This document shows positions 24,564 through 36,514 of a stretch of 64,000 bases of DNA, piece after piece. Origin of the DNA: Solea solea. Taxonomy: Eukaryota; Chordata; Actinopteri; Pleuronectiformes; Soleidae. The notes beneath the pieces are model-generated. The model was not told where the DNA came from. It saw only the letters and a list, made by a program, of their open reading frames with translations, and made no database searches. The translations under genes were made by a program, and so were the position numbers. The stretch is taken from assembly GCF_958295425.1 (NCBI RefSeq), contig NC_081142.1, positions 25,332,469-25,396,468 on the forward strand. Direction: 5' to 3'. Position 1 is the stretch's first letter, and each line of letters starts with the position of its first letter.

Positions 24564-24566
<3 letters not shown>

Positions 24567-24902
24567 TGGCCTTGTGTGAGCAAGAAATGAAAACCACTAA
24601 ATGTGCGATGTATACCCTGTACACTGAGAACCTTTTTAAATGGATTACATTTTTCGGGTCATGATAATTGCTTAGTGGCAGACCCCCAATGCTGACAGAG
24701 CCTGGCTGGATTCCCGCAACAGAGCATTATGTGCCAGGTTGACCGAGGGGCCTTTAAAGCATCAGTGATCAGGCCCTGCCTTACAAAATGAGGGAGGATG
24801 GAAGAATGGAGGCATTAAGGCTATTTGTTTTATTGAGGTTGTCAAGGTGTTCTGCCTGGACCCTCTCTCTCTCAGCTGGTTTTGATACCCATAGTCATTG
24901 TA

Positions 24903-25020
24903 TGTGTGTATATGTATATATATGTGTGTGTGTGTATATATATATATGTATATGTGTATATATATATATATACATACATACACATGTATATATACATATA
25001 TATATACATGTATATATACA
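24903..25020. repeat. TA/TG-rich compound microsatellite
   Basis: Mixed TATG, TGTG and TATA units. Arms of ACATGTATATATAC are self-complementary. Confidence 0.85.
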
Positions 25021-26149
25021 AAAATGCCAGAATGCAAAGTAAAATCATGAGCTGAGCTTCACAGGTAATTGCACTGAGCTGCAGAGGGTAATTGACCCTG
25101 ATCAGACCTGCTCACTGTGTGTGTGTGTGTGTGTGTGTTTTTTTCACTCTGAGTGGAATAGAGGCCCAGTGTTCTTAGGTCCTAGCTTTAAATAAGGGGT
25201 CTTTATCTGGCTATGTGTACAGCCCTGGTGTTAAAGCACTAAAGGGCCAGAACGTTTCCTCTGTATACACGTGGCTCAAGCTTCTTGCTCCAGGTGTGGT
25301 GACCACTAACTGGCACGCCATTGAACTGTTATGCCTTGATTTGCACCCTGAAGCCAACCTGGCATTCACACAAGTACAAGTAGCCTAAGTAGTTGTCACA
25401 CACAGAGCCATTCCTCATGTCCTTCTGAATGTTCAGTCTCTCCACGGGACTTGGAACATTCCAAAAAGGCATTTTGGCAATGACAGTATAACATTTAAAG
25501 ACAAAGCTTTCTGACTGGTTCTGATGGCCTAAACATAAATCACATTCTCCTTCAGCCAGACAGACACTCACATTCATTCATATGTGGTCACAGGTGAAGC
25601 ACACAGGAAGTATTTCCTCTGCATGATCTGAGGACAGATGTTGATACCAGGTCTGAACATGGCCACTGAGAGCAAGTCAGAACACCACCAACATTAAATA
25701 ACATGTTTCTGTGATGTAGATGAACATTTGAAATTTAAATATACTATATTTACTTCCTGGTCATGTGAAATCTCAAGACAATACTTTAGTGATTTTACTG
25801 ATCACACCATTGATGTTATGGTGGGCTGCCATTTATACAAAAATAACAAAAGAATCGTTAGTTACTTTTTAATTTAGAAGTAACTAAATGTCTGACTTCC
25901 TGTTCATGTGTATTTATGTTCTGGTATTCGTTTCCCCCACATATTTGTGAATAGAGCGACTTTGCTTTTCCTCACGTGTCGTGCGAGTACTTGTAACGGT
26001 CAAAAACAAATGCAAAGGTCAGGTCAGTTCCACATCTGTGTCATTTTGACTTCTAAAGTATGAGGATATTTTTTTATTATTTTGTGCTGCCACTCGGTGT
26101 GGATGGTTGAATGAATGACAAACAAAATCCAATAAAAGTCAGCAATATT

Positions 26150-26444
<295 letters not shown>

Positions 26445-26590
26445 CGATTACTTGTAAATGCCAAACCCACAGATGTCTACTGATGTTCTGCCGATAATAA
26501 GGTCTATAAGCAGATGAAGGAGCTGTTGCTATGAAGGCCCCCCTAACATCTCCTCTCTCTCTCTCTCTCTTCTGTCTCTTTCTGTCTTAG

Positions 26591-26783
26591 ATCTCCTTTG
26601 ACTTGGCTGAGTATACCGCCAATGTGGACGGAGTAGGTACACTTCGCCTGTTGGACGCTATCAAGACTTGTGGTCTGACCAACTCTGTGAAGTTCTACCA
26701 GGCCTCCACCAGTGAGCTGTATGGAAAAGTCCAGGAGATCCCTCAGAAAGAAACCACTCCCTTCTACCCTCGCTCGCCTTACG
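26591..26783 (+). CDS. gmds: GDP-mannose 4,6-dehydratase, exon (about human residues 116-180)
   Basis: Encodes [20 protein letters not shown], then [30 protein letters not shown] and [13 protein letters not shown]. It carries three catalytic residues: Thr155 and Glu157 (human numbering from memory) in STSELYG and Tyr179 in SPYG. The exon starts at phase 0 after a CT-rich tract and TTAG, and ends with the first base of Gly180 before donor GTAATA at 26784. Differences from human are conservative (Asn for Asp126, Ile for Val139, Thr for Ile145). All catalytic residues are intact, which argues that this is the working gene and not a processed or decayed copy. Confidence 0.96.
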
Positions 26784-28462
<1,679 letters not shown>

Positions 28463-29098
28463 TGACACACAACAACAAACTCACATCTGCAGACCAGAAG
28501 ACAACTGAACATTTAAGTGGATCATGAGTGTTACTGAAACATTGTCAACATCTCACTGGAGGATTTCAAACACACACCTCAGAGAATCCTTTTGGTTGAT
28601 GGAGGCAGTAGAAAAACAACAATGCCAACAAAATGGAAATTGCTAAATTTGTATATGGACTTTGGGCCTTGAGTGAGTTTATACAATGACACAAGTTAAA
28701 GGGGACATATTATACCCTATTTCCCCCATTAAAATAGTTCCCTGGTGTCCTAATGAACATGTCAGTGACATGCTTTGGTCAAAATACCATAAGGATGAAG
28801 AATCATAGTAGTTCAATAACCCTGCTAAACCCGCCCCTTTCAGAACGCTCGGTTTTCGTGCAAGGTCCCTTTATATGCAAATGAGACACAGGCAAACACA
28901 CACCCACTTCTTCCAGGGGGTTTCTGATTTGTCCTCTTTACAGCTCTATTCGTCTCCCCCTCCCTCCACTAGCTCTCTGACAATATCAACATGTCAGCGA
29001 GAGTGCCGTCACAGGAAGAGACGTCCTACATAAGGATCGAGCCGAACACTGTCCAACTGTAAATCAGTTAAACAGTTAAACTGTATGTTGCTGTATCA

Positions 29099-30108
29099 GA
29101 TCGTGTGTTCGTGTGTTCGCACCACTTCACATCATACTGCAAACAGCGGTCGCCGCATTTAGTCAGGGGACGTATTTCACCGACGTACAAACACACACAT
29201 TGTTAAGAAAAGATCACATAGAGCTCATAACTGACCATTCTGACACGTCCTAATTAAACATATTTGTTCAGTACGTCCTCCATGACCGGAGCACAGACTC
29301 AGTCTGATACAATCACATAAAGCAGCTGTTTATGCAGCTCGCCGCTGACGATCAGCGGTGCTGCACTCTCTGTGCAGCGGTGCTACACTCTCTGTGTCAC
29401 CGATAGCCTAAACTGCCGCTGGCGATCAGCTGATCGCCACCGCTGATCGCCAGCGGCGCGCTGAATAAACTGTATGTTGCTGTATCAGACCGGAGACCTC
29501 ACCACCGCTGACCAGCTCCGGTGCTCCGGCGAGCTGGCGATCAGCGGTGGCGATCACCGTGTAACGCGCCACCGCTGATCGCCAGCGGCGCGCTGAATAA
29601 ACTGTATGTTGCTGTATCAGACCGGAGACTGTGCTCCGGAGACCTCACCACCGCTGACCACCTCCGGTGCTCCGGCGAGCTGGCGATCACCGTGTAACGC
29701 GCCACCGCTGTATCAGACAGTCTCCGGTCTGATACAGCAACATACAGTTTATTCAGCGCGCCGCTGCCGATCAGCGATCGCCAGCGGCAGTTTAGGCTAT
29801 CGGTGACACAGAGAGTGTAGCACCGCTGCACAGAGAGTGCAGCACCGCTGATCGTCAGCGGCGAGCTGCATAAACAGCTATGTGATTATGTGATTGTATC
29901 AGACTGAGTCTGTGCTCCGGTCATGGAGGACGTACTGAACAAATATGTTTAATTAGGACGTGTCAGAATGGTCAGTTATGAGCTCTATGTGATCTTTTCT
30001 TAACAATTTGTGTGTTTGTACGTCGGTGAAATACGTCCCCTGACTAAATACGGCAACCGCTGGCCGCAGTCTGATGTGAAGTGGTGCGAACACACGAACA
30101 CACGATTG
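29099..30108. repeat. giant inverted repeat (arms about 340 bp)
   Basis: The left arm, about 29099-29440, reappears in reverse complement at about 29768-30108 with few mismatches. Examples are TTAAGAAAAGATCACATAGA against TCTATGTGATCTTTTCTTAA, and ACACAGAGAGTGTAGCACCG against its complement. The 330-bp centre itself contains direct and inverted copies of CTGTATGTTGCTGTATCAGA and of CCGCTGATCGCCAGCGGC, a near-perfect palindrome. Transcribed, it would form a long hairpin. Confidence 0.88.
29101..29208 (+). pseudogene. THAP zinc finger C-terminal half, inverted duplicate
   Basis: The + strand reads RVFVCSHHFTSYC, then LVRGRISPTYKHTHC and a stop (near 29206). VCSHHF is the Cys-x2-His half of a C2CH THAP finger. 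It is the mirror copy of the minus-strand fragment at 30000-30110 in the other arm, so it faces it. No start codon or first Cys pair is present here. The Asp of the other copy's TSDC is Tyr here. Confidence 0.65.
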
Positions 30109-30253
30109 CTGACTTTATCCGGCACATTAGCTTCATATATAAAATCCTCTGTAAAACACTGTGCTCCACTGTGCAGCCACCAACAGCACACTTGTCCCGC
30201 CACGTTGACATAATACCGCTCTTCCTCCCTCGCCTGCACTCTGGCAGGGACAA
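30000..30253 (-). pseudogene. THAP-type transposase N-terminus, frameshifted
   Basis: One minus-strand frame (30044-30253) reads MSLPECRRGRKSG and then RDKCAVGGCTVEHS, giving the first Cys pair of a THAP finger. Another frame (30000-30239) supplies the rest: FIYEANVPDKVSNR, VFVCSHHFTSDCGQRL and YLVRGRISPTYKH. One frameshift inside the finger therefore separates C-x4-C from C-x2-H. THAP domains are DNA-binding modules of P-element and Kolobok transposases. The catalytic domain is absent. Confidence 0.65.
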
Positions 30254-30714
30254 GGTGGAGCTAAGGTGGAGCTTGCGAAGTAAACGTACTGGTGGGGCGG
30301 TAACATTCGCGGTGAAATGCGCATGCTGACGTCATAAGCGCAGGGAATTCAACATCGAGCGTTTTATCGCCTATACTTACACTAAGCGGAACCACGAAAA
30401 CATGACTGAGTATTGTTTTTCCACACTTTGGCGACTGGTAGGGCCCCCAGAGTCCCAAATATCAGTATTAAAATGGTTAAAAAGTTGATTTTGCATAATA
30501 TGTCCCCTTTAAGTTTCTAGTTGAAAACACTGAGATTGTTCTAAGTCAAACAGTTTAAACAGCCTCTGACCCTCAGTTAATAAAGAATATTTAATATATT
30601 ATTTAGATTTAAGTCTGCATTCAGATGTTTTTGCTCAGATTTCAGATTGTGACTTAAATCTTAGATTGTGGGGATAAGAATTCTGGGGGAAGAAATCTCA
30701 GAAATCACAGAATA

Positions 30715-30723
<9 letters not shown>

Positions 30724-30770
<47 letters not shown>
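30724..30770. repeat. (AT)n microsatellite
   Basis: About 23 perfect TA dinucleotides just beyond the TTAA element. Confidence 0.95.
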
Positions 30771-30774
<4 letters not shown>

Positions 30775-31389
30775 CAAGGCAAACCTTATATGTGTCACAA
30801 TGTCACATAGTGCCATGAATCAAAACGTGTCATAAGATGTTAGATAGTGTGTTCAGTTACACGCTCTCAGTGATGTCATCTTCACTAGCGGAGCCAGATT
30901 TCTCACAACCTCCACACATCACAGATATTATGACAGAGTGAGTGGACGGTGGTCACATTTTTAATATGTGCTCTGAGCCCTGAGGGTCATAGATGCTGGT
31001 TTAACCTGATTTGCACACCACCATGTTCCAAAATGAATACCACATGACTGCAGCCCCAGCACTGCACCCAGGTCAGCTGCCCAGGTGTTTATGATTTCGC
31101 CCCTAATGAAGGCCCTGGCCACGACCCCAGCCAAGGTCAGGGGTCAGCCAGTAAACCCTAATGGGTTACCATGGATCGATAGGTGTGGGAACTGGCTTTG
31201 TTTACAGCCTGTTCAGCAGAGAAGCGTGGTCAGCATTGAGCGTGGCAGTAGATGACTTGTCGTCGAGCTGGGAGATTAAATATGATGCAGACGAGTGAGA
31301 GGATCCAAGAGTTCAGTGAAGGAAGGAGCGAGATGAGGAGATGAGAAGAACAGCCACAAGATTAATCCAGCACTATAGCTGCACTGTAA

Positions 31390-31685
31390 CAGAGAAGTGC
31401 CACCAGTGACACTTGGTCTGAGACTTGAAACTGCAACGCTAATTCCGCACTTTTTAGACCACTTTTTAGGGGGGCGGGACCTCATTCCCAGAATGTCAAC
31501 AGTGTCTGCCATCTTTGCTAACAGTTACGCTAACAGGAAGTGTCACTGGTGGACACGTAACAAAGAAAAGAAGGAAGATATTTCTCAACTCAGGGGAAAC
31601 TGAGGTTGGGAAGCACAATGTTTCAAAAATACTTCCCCTATTCCAGTAATACAAAGCTAAATGCAAATCAGTGAAGTATTCCTGT
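31390..31685. repeat. fold-back dispersed repeat, second copy
   Basis: CCACCAGTGACACTT (31399) and AGTGTCACTGGTGG (about 31537) form inverted ends. GACTTGAAACTGCAACGCTA, ATTCCGCACTTTT, ATATTTCTCAACTCAGGGGA and AAACTGAG also occur, in the same or opposite sense, in the 23290-23643 copy. It is a non-coding MITE-like family of unknown superfamily. Confidence 0.65.
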
Positions 31686-32813
31686 AAAAGCAGGACCTTG
31701 TGACATTATAACAAGTCCTCAGCCTTTTTGGTACTCTCTCTCACACACACACACACACACACGTACATCTTTCCCTTTCTTTCTCCCACTTTCTTCATTT
31801 CACGTTCGTACTCCTCTTTCCTACACAGTCAGCATTTCTTCAGCCGCTGGGTTTACTCCTGCCACTTTTATTCTCAGAGTTACGGCTGTTGCTGCTCATG
31901 AAGCATGAACGCTGTGCTGTGATGTGGCCACATGTCCCACAGCTGCCTTGCACAACCCAGTGTGGCCCTTTTTGTGCTGCATTGGTCAGTTTTTACCCCG
32001 GCCTCTGGGGCCACACTGAGGGGGTGTTTGGCTCTGCATTCTGTCGCCCACAGGAGGGTTTTTAGCAGAGGAGGAGTTGCTGTTCTGTGCTGCTCAACTC
32101 TCCCATGACATATTCATTTTTGCAGAGTACGATGCACTATGTTTTAATAAGCTGAATTGTATCATTTTTTTAATGGTCTCTGTTTCTGCCTGTCTATACT
32201 ATAGAATACTACTACTAATAATAACAATTATAACTGTTGTTGTTGTTGTTGTTGTTATGGTAACAGTGTGGACTCTGCAGGAAACTAAGGAAACGACTCA
32301 GCTCATGATGCAGAGAAAATGTTTTAGGGGCAAAAGTAAATAAAACTGAAAGTTAATTTCATGAAAATATATTGATGGTGTTCACTGAGTTGCAAAGTCA
32401 CATGAATAATAATGATAACGTCTAATATAATCATAATGTGATCATACTAATAATGTTCATAATAAACATGGTTTGTGTAGCAATTTAGCAACAGTCGGCG
32501 TGCTTTGAAACAATAACATTGGCAATTAAAATAATATATAAAATGAACATTTGATACCTTTTGATGTTAATGATCATGTGAATTTTTACCACACAATATT
32601 GGTCTCATATGTGTAGTATATGTCCCTAGTTTTTTGGCGTAACTTTGGAATATAGTGAATTACAATATTCTAAATGAGATTAAATGAAAGCATGGATGAC
32701 CCGCTTATTTAAATCATACTTTTATTCATGTTTCAGATGAGTATTTAGGATCAGTCAATTACTTTATCATTTATTTGCAGACATAAATTATTGATCACCA
32801 CCAAAACTCCAAA

Positions 32814-33006
32814 AACGAAGGGTTACTCAACGTAACCCCGGTTCTTTGATAACAGAGTGAGGTGTTTCACTATGGGATATCGCCTTGGCATGACCAACCA
32901 GGGAAGCTCCAATGGCACCACGTCTGTCAGTGACAGACAGGTCGAGCTGTGCTGGGGCACCGCCCCCTTCATACTATCACAGCCGACCCGCCCCTCAAAA
33001 TCATTC
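32814..33006. repeat. DIRS inverted terminal repeat, element 3' side
   Basis: 32861-33006 is the exact reverse complement of 38636-38781. The outer 47 bases (32814-32860) are specific to this end and match the internal complementary region. Confidence 0.95.
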
Positions 33007-33050
33007 AAGACCGGTTTCTTTCCGTGCCTCATGCAAGAAGGGGCGTGTGG

Positions 33051-33141
33051 TGAAACACCTCACTCTGTTATCAAAGAACCGGGGTTACGTTGAGTAACCC
33101 TTCGTTCTTTTTCTAACTTCGTTCGGTGTTTCACTATGGGA
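33051..33141. repeat. DIRS internal complementary region
   Basis: 33051-33106 is the exact reverse complement of 32815-32870 with its start base, covering the left end. 33104-33141 is the exact reverse complement of 38765-38802, covering the right end. The two pieces overlap on GTT (AAC in complement). The region therefore spells the junction of the joined ends, as expected for the DIRS circle template. Confidence 0.93.
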
Positions 33142-33210
33142 GATATAGACCACTCCCGGATTGCATATGACTCCCGAAGCCTAACTACCACAAAAGGTTG
33201 AGTGACAACA

Positions 33211-34410
33211 TCACTCCAACCCCGGAGCACCGGCACCGAGCACCACCTGGGCCAAAGAAGGACCAGAGACATCTAGCCTGTAAAACTTGACAAAGGTGTG
33301 AGGCGTAGCCCAGCTTGCCGCAGCACAAATATCCTGAACAGACACCCCTCTAAACAGAGCCCAGGAAGCAGCTATACTCCTGGTGGAATGAGCACGCAAA
33401 CCCTGGGGCGGCAGCAAACCTTTGCAACTGTACGCCACAGAAATGGCCTCCACAATCCAGTGAGACAGCCTCTGGCGGGACAATGGCTTGCCCTTATGGG
33501 TAGTGGACCAGGAAACAAACAGCTGGTCAGTACGCCTGAAATCTGCCGTCCTACTCACGTAGGACTGCAGAGCCCTCACCGGACACAAAGTGTTAAGCCT
33601 CTGCTCCTCCGTCGAGGAGAATGGAGGCGGGTGAAAAGCCAGCAACTCTACTGTGGGACACCTGTAAGCCGACTCCACCACCTTAGGCACAAACGCCGGA
33701 TTGGGCCGCAAGCAAACCTTGGAGAGTCCCGGACCGAACTGTAGACAGGAAGGGCGGATAGACAACGCCTGAAGGTCGCTCACGCGCTTCGCCGTAGACA
33801 AAGCCAAAAGCAGCACCGTTTTCAGAGACACAAACTTCATCCCCACAGCCTCCAAAGGCTCAAAGGGATGCCGAGAAAGGGCATCCAGCACCACCAGAAG
33901 GTCCCACAGTGGAACCAGGTGCCTAGAAACTGGGAGCTTTCGACGTGCACCTTTCATAAAGCGACAAACCAGGGGGTGCTGTCCCACCGGTTTATCACCA
34001 AAACCCACGTGACATGCTGAGATGGCAGCGAGGTACACTTTAACTGTGGAAAAAGCTCTTCCTTTATCCACCAGCTCCTGTAGAAAACACAACAGGTCCA
34101 CAACTGAACACTGAAAAGGGACCGCGAGTCTAGACTCACACCATTCCTCGAAAACCCGCCATTTACAGCCGTACAAAGCACGGGTGGAGGAAGCCCTTGC
34201 ACTCTGAATGGTGTCTATAACCTGCGGAGGCAGTCCTGCTGCGTCCAAATTAAACCTCTCACGGGCCAGGCCCAGAGCGCCACGCGGTCTGGGTGGGGGT
34301 GGTAAATCTCCCCGTGTGCCTGGGACAGGAGGTCTCTGCGTATGGGCAGAGGCCAGGGGTCGCCCGCCAACATCTGAACTATTTCCGCCACCCAGTGTTT
34401 GGACGGCCAT
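33211..34410 (-). CDS. tyrosine recombinase (DIRS integrase)
   Basis: Predicted to integrate the circular DNA form by site-specific-type recombination via a 3'-phosphotyrosine. The recombinase homology spans about the last 340 codons. It starts near LPPQVIDTIQSARASSTRAL (SAM-like N-terminal part), with the catalytic pattern Arg in LALSTAKRVSDLQAL, His-x-x-Arg in LRAHSTRSIAAS, and the nucleophile Tyr in HTFVKFYRLDV (codon near 33280-33282). The start given is an in-frame Met (MAVQTLGGG) about 59 codons upstream of the domain, and the true start is unknown. The frame stays open back to 36666 (1151 codons), overlapping the RT ORF in another frame. All catalytic positions are intact. Confidence 0.85.
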   Translation of the reverse strand: MAVQTLGGGNSSDVGGRPLASAHTQRPPVPGTRGDLPPPPRPRGALGLARERFNLDAAGLPPQVIDTIQSARASSTRALYGCKWRVFEEWCESRLAVPFQCSVVDLLCFLQELVDKGRAFSTVKVYLAAISACHVGFGDKPVGQHPLVCRFMKGARRKLPVSRHLVPLWDLLVVLDALSRHPFEPLEAVGMKFVSLKTVLLLALSTAKRVSDLQALSIRPSCLQFGPGLSKVCLRPNPAFVPKVVESAYRCPTVELLAFHPPPFSSTEEQRLNTLCPVRALQSYVSRTADFRRTDQLFVSWSTTHKGKPLSRQRLSHWIVEAISVAYSCKGLLPPQGLRAHSTRSIAASWALFRGVSVQDICAAASWATPHTFVKFYRLDVSGPSLAQVVLGAGAPGLE

Positions 34411-36470
34411 CTTGGCGCCACCAGTATGAGAGACAGATTCTGCTCCCTCACCCTGGCCAGGGTGGGGGAAATCAGACTGAGGGGAGGGAATGCGTAGAGC
34501 AGCACGTTTGGCCACGGGTGAGCCAGAGCATCCACACCGAGAGGTGCAGTGATGTCCGACAGGGAGAAAAACAGCGGACAGCGGGCGTTTTCCTGCGAGG
34601 CGAAGAGATCTACGGCGGCTCGGCCGTATCTCTTCCAAATCTGGTCCACAACCTGCGGGTGCAGAGACCATTCTCCGTACAGAGGATTCCCACGAGACAT
34701 CAAGTCCGCCCCTCTGTTCAGAACTCCCGGCACATGTGTTGCCCTGAGTGATAGGAGCCTGGTGCTGCTCCACAGTATCATCTCCCGAGCCAACTTGTGT
34801 AACCGTAGTGAGCGAGTGCCTCCCTGACGGTTGACATAGGCTACCACAGTGGAGTTGTCTGTTTTCACCAGAACATGACGGCCTCGGAGAAATTGCAGGA
34901 AATGTTTCAGCGCTAGAAACACTGCCCAGAGCTCCAAAACATTTATGTGAATCTGGGCCATTTCTGGACCCCAGGAGCCATTCACTGCTCTGCCTGACAT
35001 CGTTGCTCCCCACCCTGACAGGGAAGCGTCCGTCGTCATGGTAACCCTGGACGTCACCGTCCCCAGCGGGACCCCCGTGGTGAGCGCCCCTGCGTTCCTC
35101 CACTGACGGAGAGACTTTACACAGGTCTGAGTCACTTTCACTCTGCGGTTGAGGTGACGGCGCGGGCACAGGCGCAAAGCTGCAACCCACCGCTGAAAAT
35201 CTCTCATCATCAACAGACCTAAATGCACCACAGCTATCACTGATGCCATCAGGCCGAGCAGACGTAGGCATAGTCGAAACGACACGACTCTCCCCATCTG
35301 AAAGAGGGAGAGACACTGTGTGAGAGATTTTATTCTCCCGTCTGATAGCGTGACGCGATATGACAGGGAGTTTATTTTCAGACCCAGATACTCCGCACAC
35401 TGTACGGGCTCTATCTGACTTTTCGTCCAGTTTATACTGAACCCAAGATCCCTGAGATGATTTATCACCACAGCAGAATCCATGACCGCCTGCTCGTGCG
35501 AGCCAGCGCATATCAGATAATCGTCTATGTACGAAAAAATTCTGATGCCTTTGCTCCGTAATGGAGACAGAGCCCCCTCCACACACTTGCTGAATACCCT
35601 CGGAGCTAACGACAGCCCGAACGGGACAGTTTGATACTCGTAGGTTTTGCCTTGGAAAGCGAACCTGAGATATTTTCTGTGTGCAGGGTGAATGGCGATG
35701 TGAAAATACGCGTCCGAGAGATCGATCGTTACAAACCAATCTCTCTGACGGATAGAGCGACAGAGCACTTTGTGTGTCAACATCCTGAATGTGTATTTCC
35801 GTAGGTGTTTGTTTAGCACACGGAGATCTAGGATGGGGCGAAGGGCTGTGCTTGCCTTCTTGGGAATGAGGAAGTACCGGGAGTAGAAACCCTGTTGTGA
35901 CTCCTCGGCCGTGACAGCTCTGATAGCTCGTTTGCTCAGTAAAGACGTTATTTCGTCTTCCAAAACCCGTGCAGCGTCCCCCTTGGCCACTGAAACTAAC
36001 ACACCGTTGAACCTGGGTGGTTTCATGGCAAATTGAAGTCTGTATCCGTGAGATACAGTGGATAGAACCCATGGGTGAACTGCGCATGCGCGCCACCTGT
36101 CCGCTCTGACAGAGAGAGGTCCTGTGTCGAGCTGTAGTGACGTCACCCCCACGACTCGGTGAGAATCGTATCTCGCCAGTGGAGCGTGAGCTCCCTCTGG
36201 TGGCGAGGGGGGTGCATGACATTGATTTATTTTTGTGTTTTTTATTTTGCATCTCGCCCTTGGCTTTGTGCCTGGCTGCGAAAATGCTGTTTTTATTTGC
36301 AACAGGTTTGGACAGGGTGGAAGTGTTTGGTGACACATTAACTTGGAGAACCCCTGTGTCTTCTCCCCGTGGGCCTGCCACATGGGAGACTGAACAAGGA
36401 GCCCTGGAGAACAAACAACAGCCAGGGTTCCTGAACCACACATGACGGGGTCCTGGTGGTCCCCCTCCAT
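34215..36470 (-). CDS. DIRS reverse transcriptase / RNase H polyprotein
   Basis: 751 codons. The reverse transcriptase spans about residues 160-370: YFLIPKKASTALRPILDLRV, VTIDLSDAYFHIAIHP (first catalytic Asp), TVPFGLSLAPRVF and FSYIDDYLICAG (YIDD, residues 314-317). RNase H spans about 475-595, with VTMTTDASLSGWG (Asp481), INVLELWAVFLAL (Glu513), VKTDNSTVVAYVN (Asp538) and LNRGADLMSR. The C-terminal segment DLFASQENARCPLFF, DALAHPWP, LLYAFPP and LILVAPRWPSKHW matches the region some DIRS elements carry after RNase H and that is often annotated as methyltransferase-like. I cannot confirm methylase motifs. Its 3' end overlaps the recombinase frame. Confidence 0.92.
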   Translation of the reverse strand: MEGDHQDPVMCGSGTLAVVCSPGLLVQSPMWQAHGEKTQGFSKLMCHQTLPPCPNLLQIKTAFSQPGTKPRARCKIKNTKINQCHAPPSPPEGAHAPLARYDSHRVVGVTSLQLDTGPLSVRADRWRACAVHPWVLSTVSHGYRLQFAMKPPRFNGVLVSVAKGDAARVLEDEITSLLSKRAIRAVTAEESQQGFYSRYFLIPKKASTALRPILDLRVLNKHLRKYTFRMLTHKVLCRSIRQRDWFVTIDLSDAYFHIAIHPAHRKYLRFAFQGKTYEYQTVPFGLSLAPRVFSKCVEGALSPLRSKGIRIFSYIDDYLICAGSHEQAVMDSAVVINHLRDLGFSINWTKSQIEPVQCAEYLGLKINSLSYRVTLSDGRIKSLTQCLSLFQMGRVVSFRLCLRLLGLMASVIAVVHLGLLMMRDFQRWVAALRLCPRRHLNRRVKVTQTCVKSLRQWRNAGALTTGVPLGTVTSRVTMTTDASLSGWGATMSGRAVNGSWGPEMAQIHINVLELWAVFLALKHFLQFLRGRHVLVKTDNSTVVAYVNRQGGTRSLRLHKLAREMILWSSTRLLSLRATHVPGVLNRGADLMSRGNPLYGEWSLHPQVVDQIWKRYGRAAVDLFASQENARCPLFFSLSDITAPLGVDALAHPWPNVLLYAFPPLSLISPTLARVREQNLSLILVAPRWPSKHWVAEIVQMLAGDPWPLPIRRDLLSQAHGEIYHPHPDRVALWAWPVRGLIWTQQDCLRRL

Positions 36471-36514
36471 GACTCTTAACTTGACCGGAGGGGGAGATGG
36501 AGAAGCTGGGGTTG

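Larger units (their letters stand above)
28696..30512 (-). mobile_element. TTAA-flanked DNA transposon derivative, Kolobok-like with THAP remnants
   Basis: Starts TTAAAGGGGACATATTATAC and ends with the reverse complement of TTAAAGGGGACATATTATGC, giving inverted termini of about 18 bp and TTAA at both borders (28696-28699 and 30509-30512). TTAA target sites are used by piggyBac and Kolobok elements. The minus strand near the right end encodes a broken THAP zinc finger, which points to Kolobok (THAP transposase plus TTAA). Most of the transposase is missing, and the centre is rebuilt as a large inverted repeat. The piggyBac alternative cannot be excluded without alignment. Confidence 0.7.

Noticed and set aside
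36186..36205. CTCF-like GCTCCCTCTGGTGG within the DIRS ORF region
   Set aside because: One mismatch at an important position (A instead of C in GGC) and located in element coding sequence. Not called.
36137..36445. Plus-strand frames within the DIRS element (for example 33298-33744, 34293-34751)
   Set aside because: Shadows of the minus-strand coding frames, with no homology.
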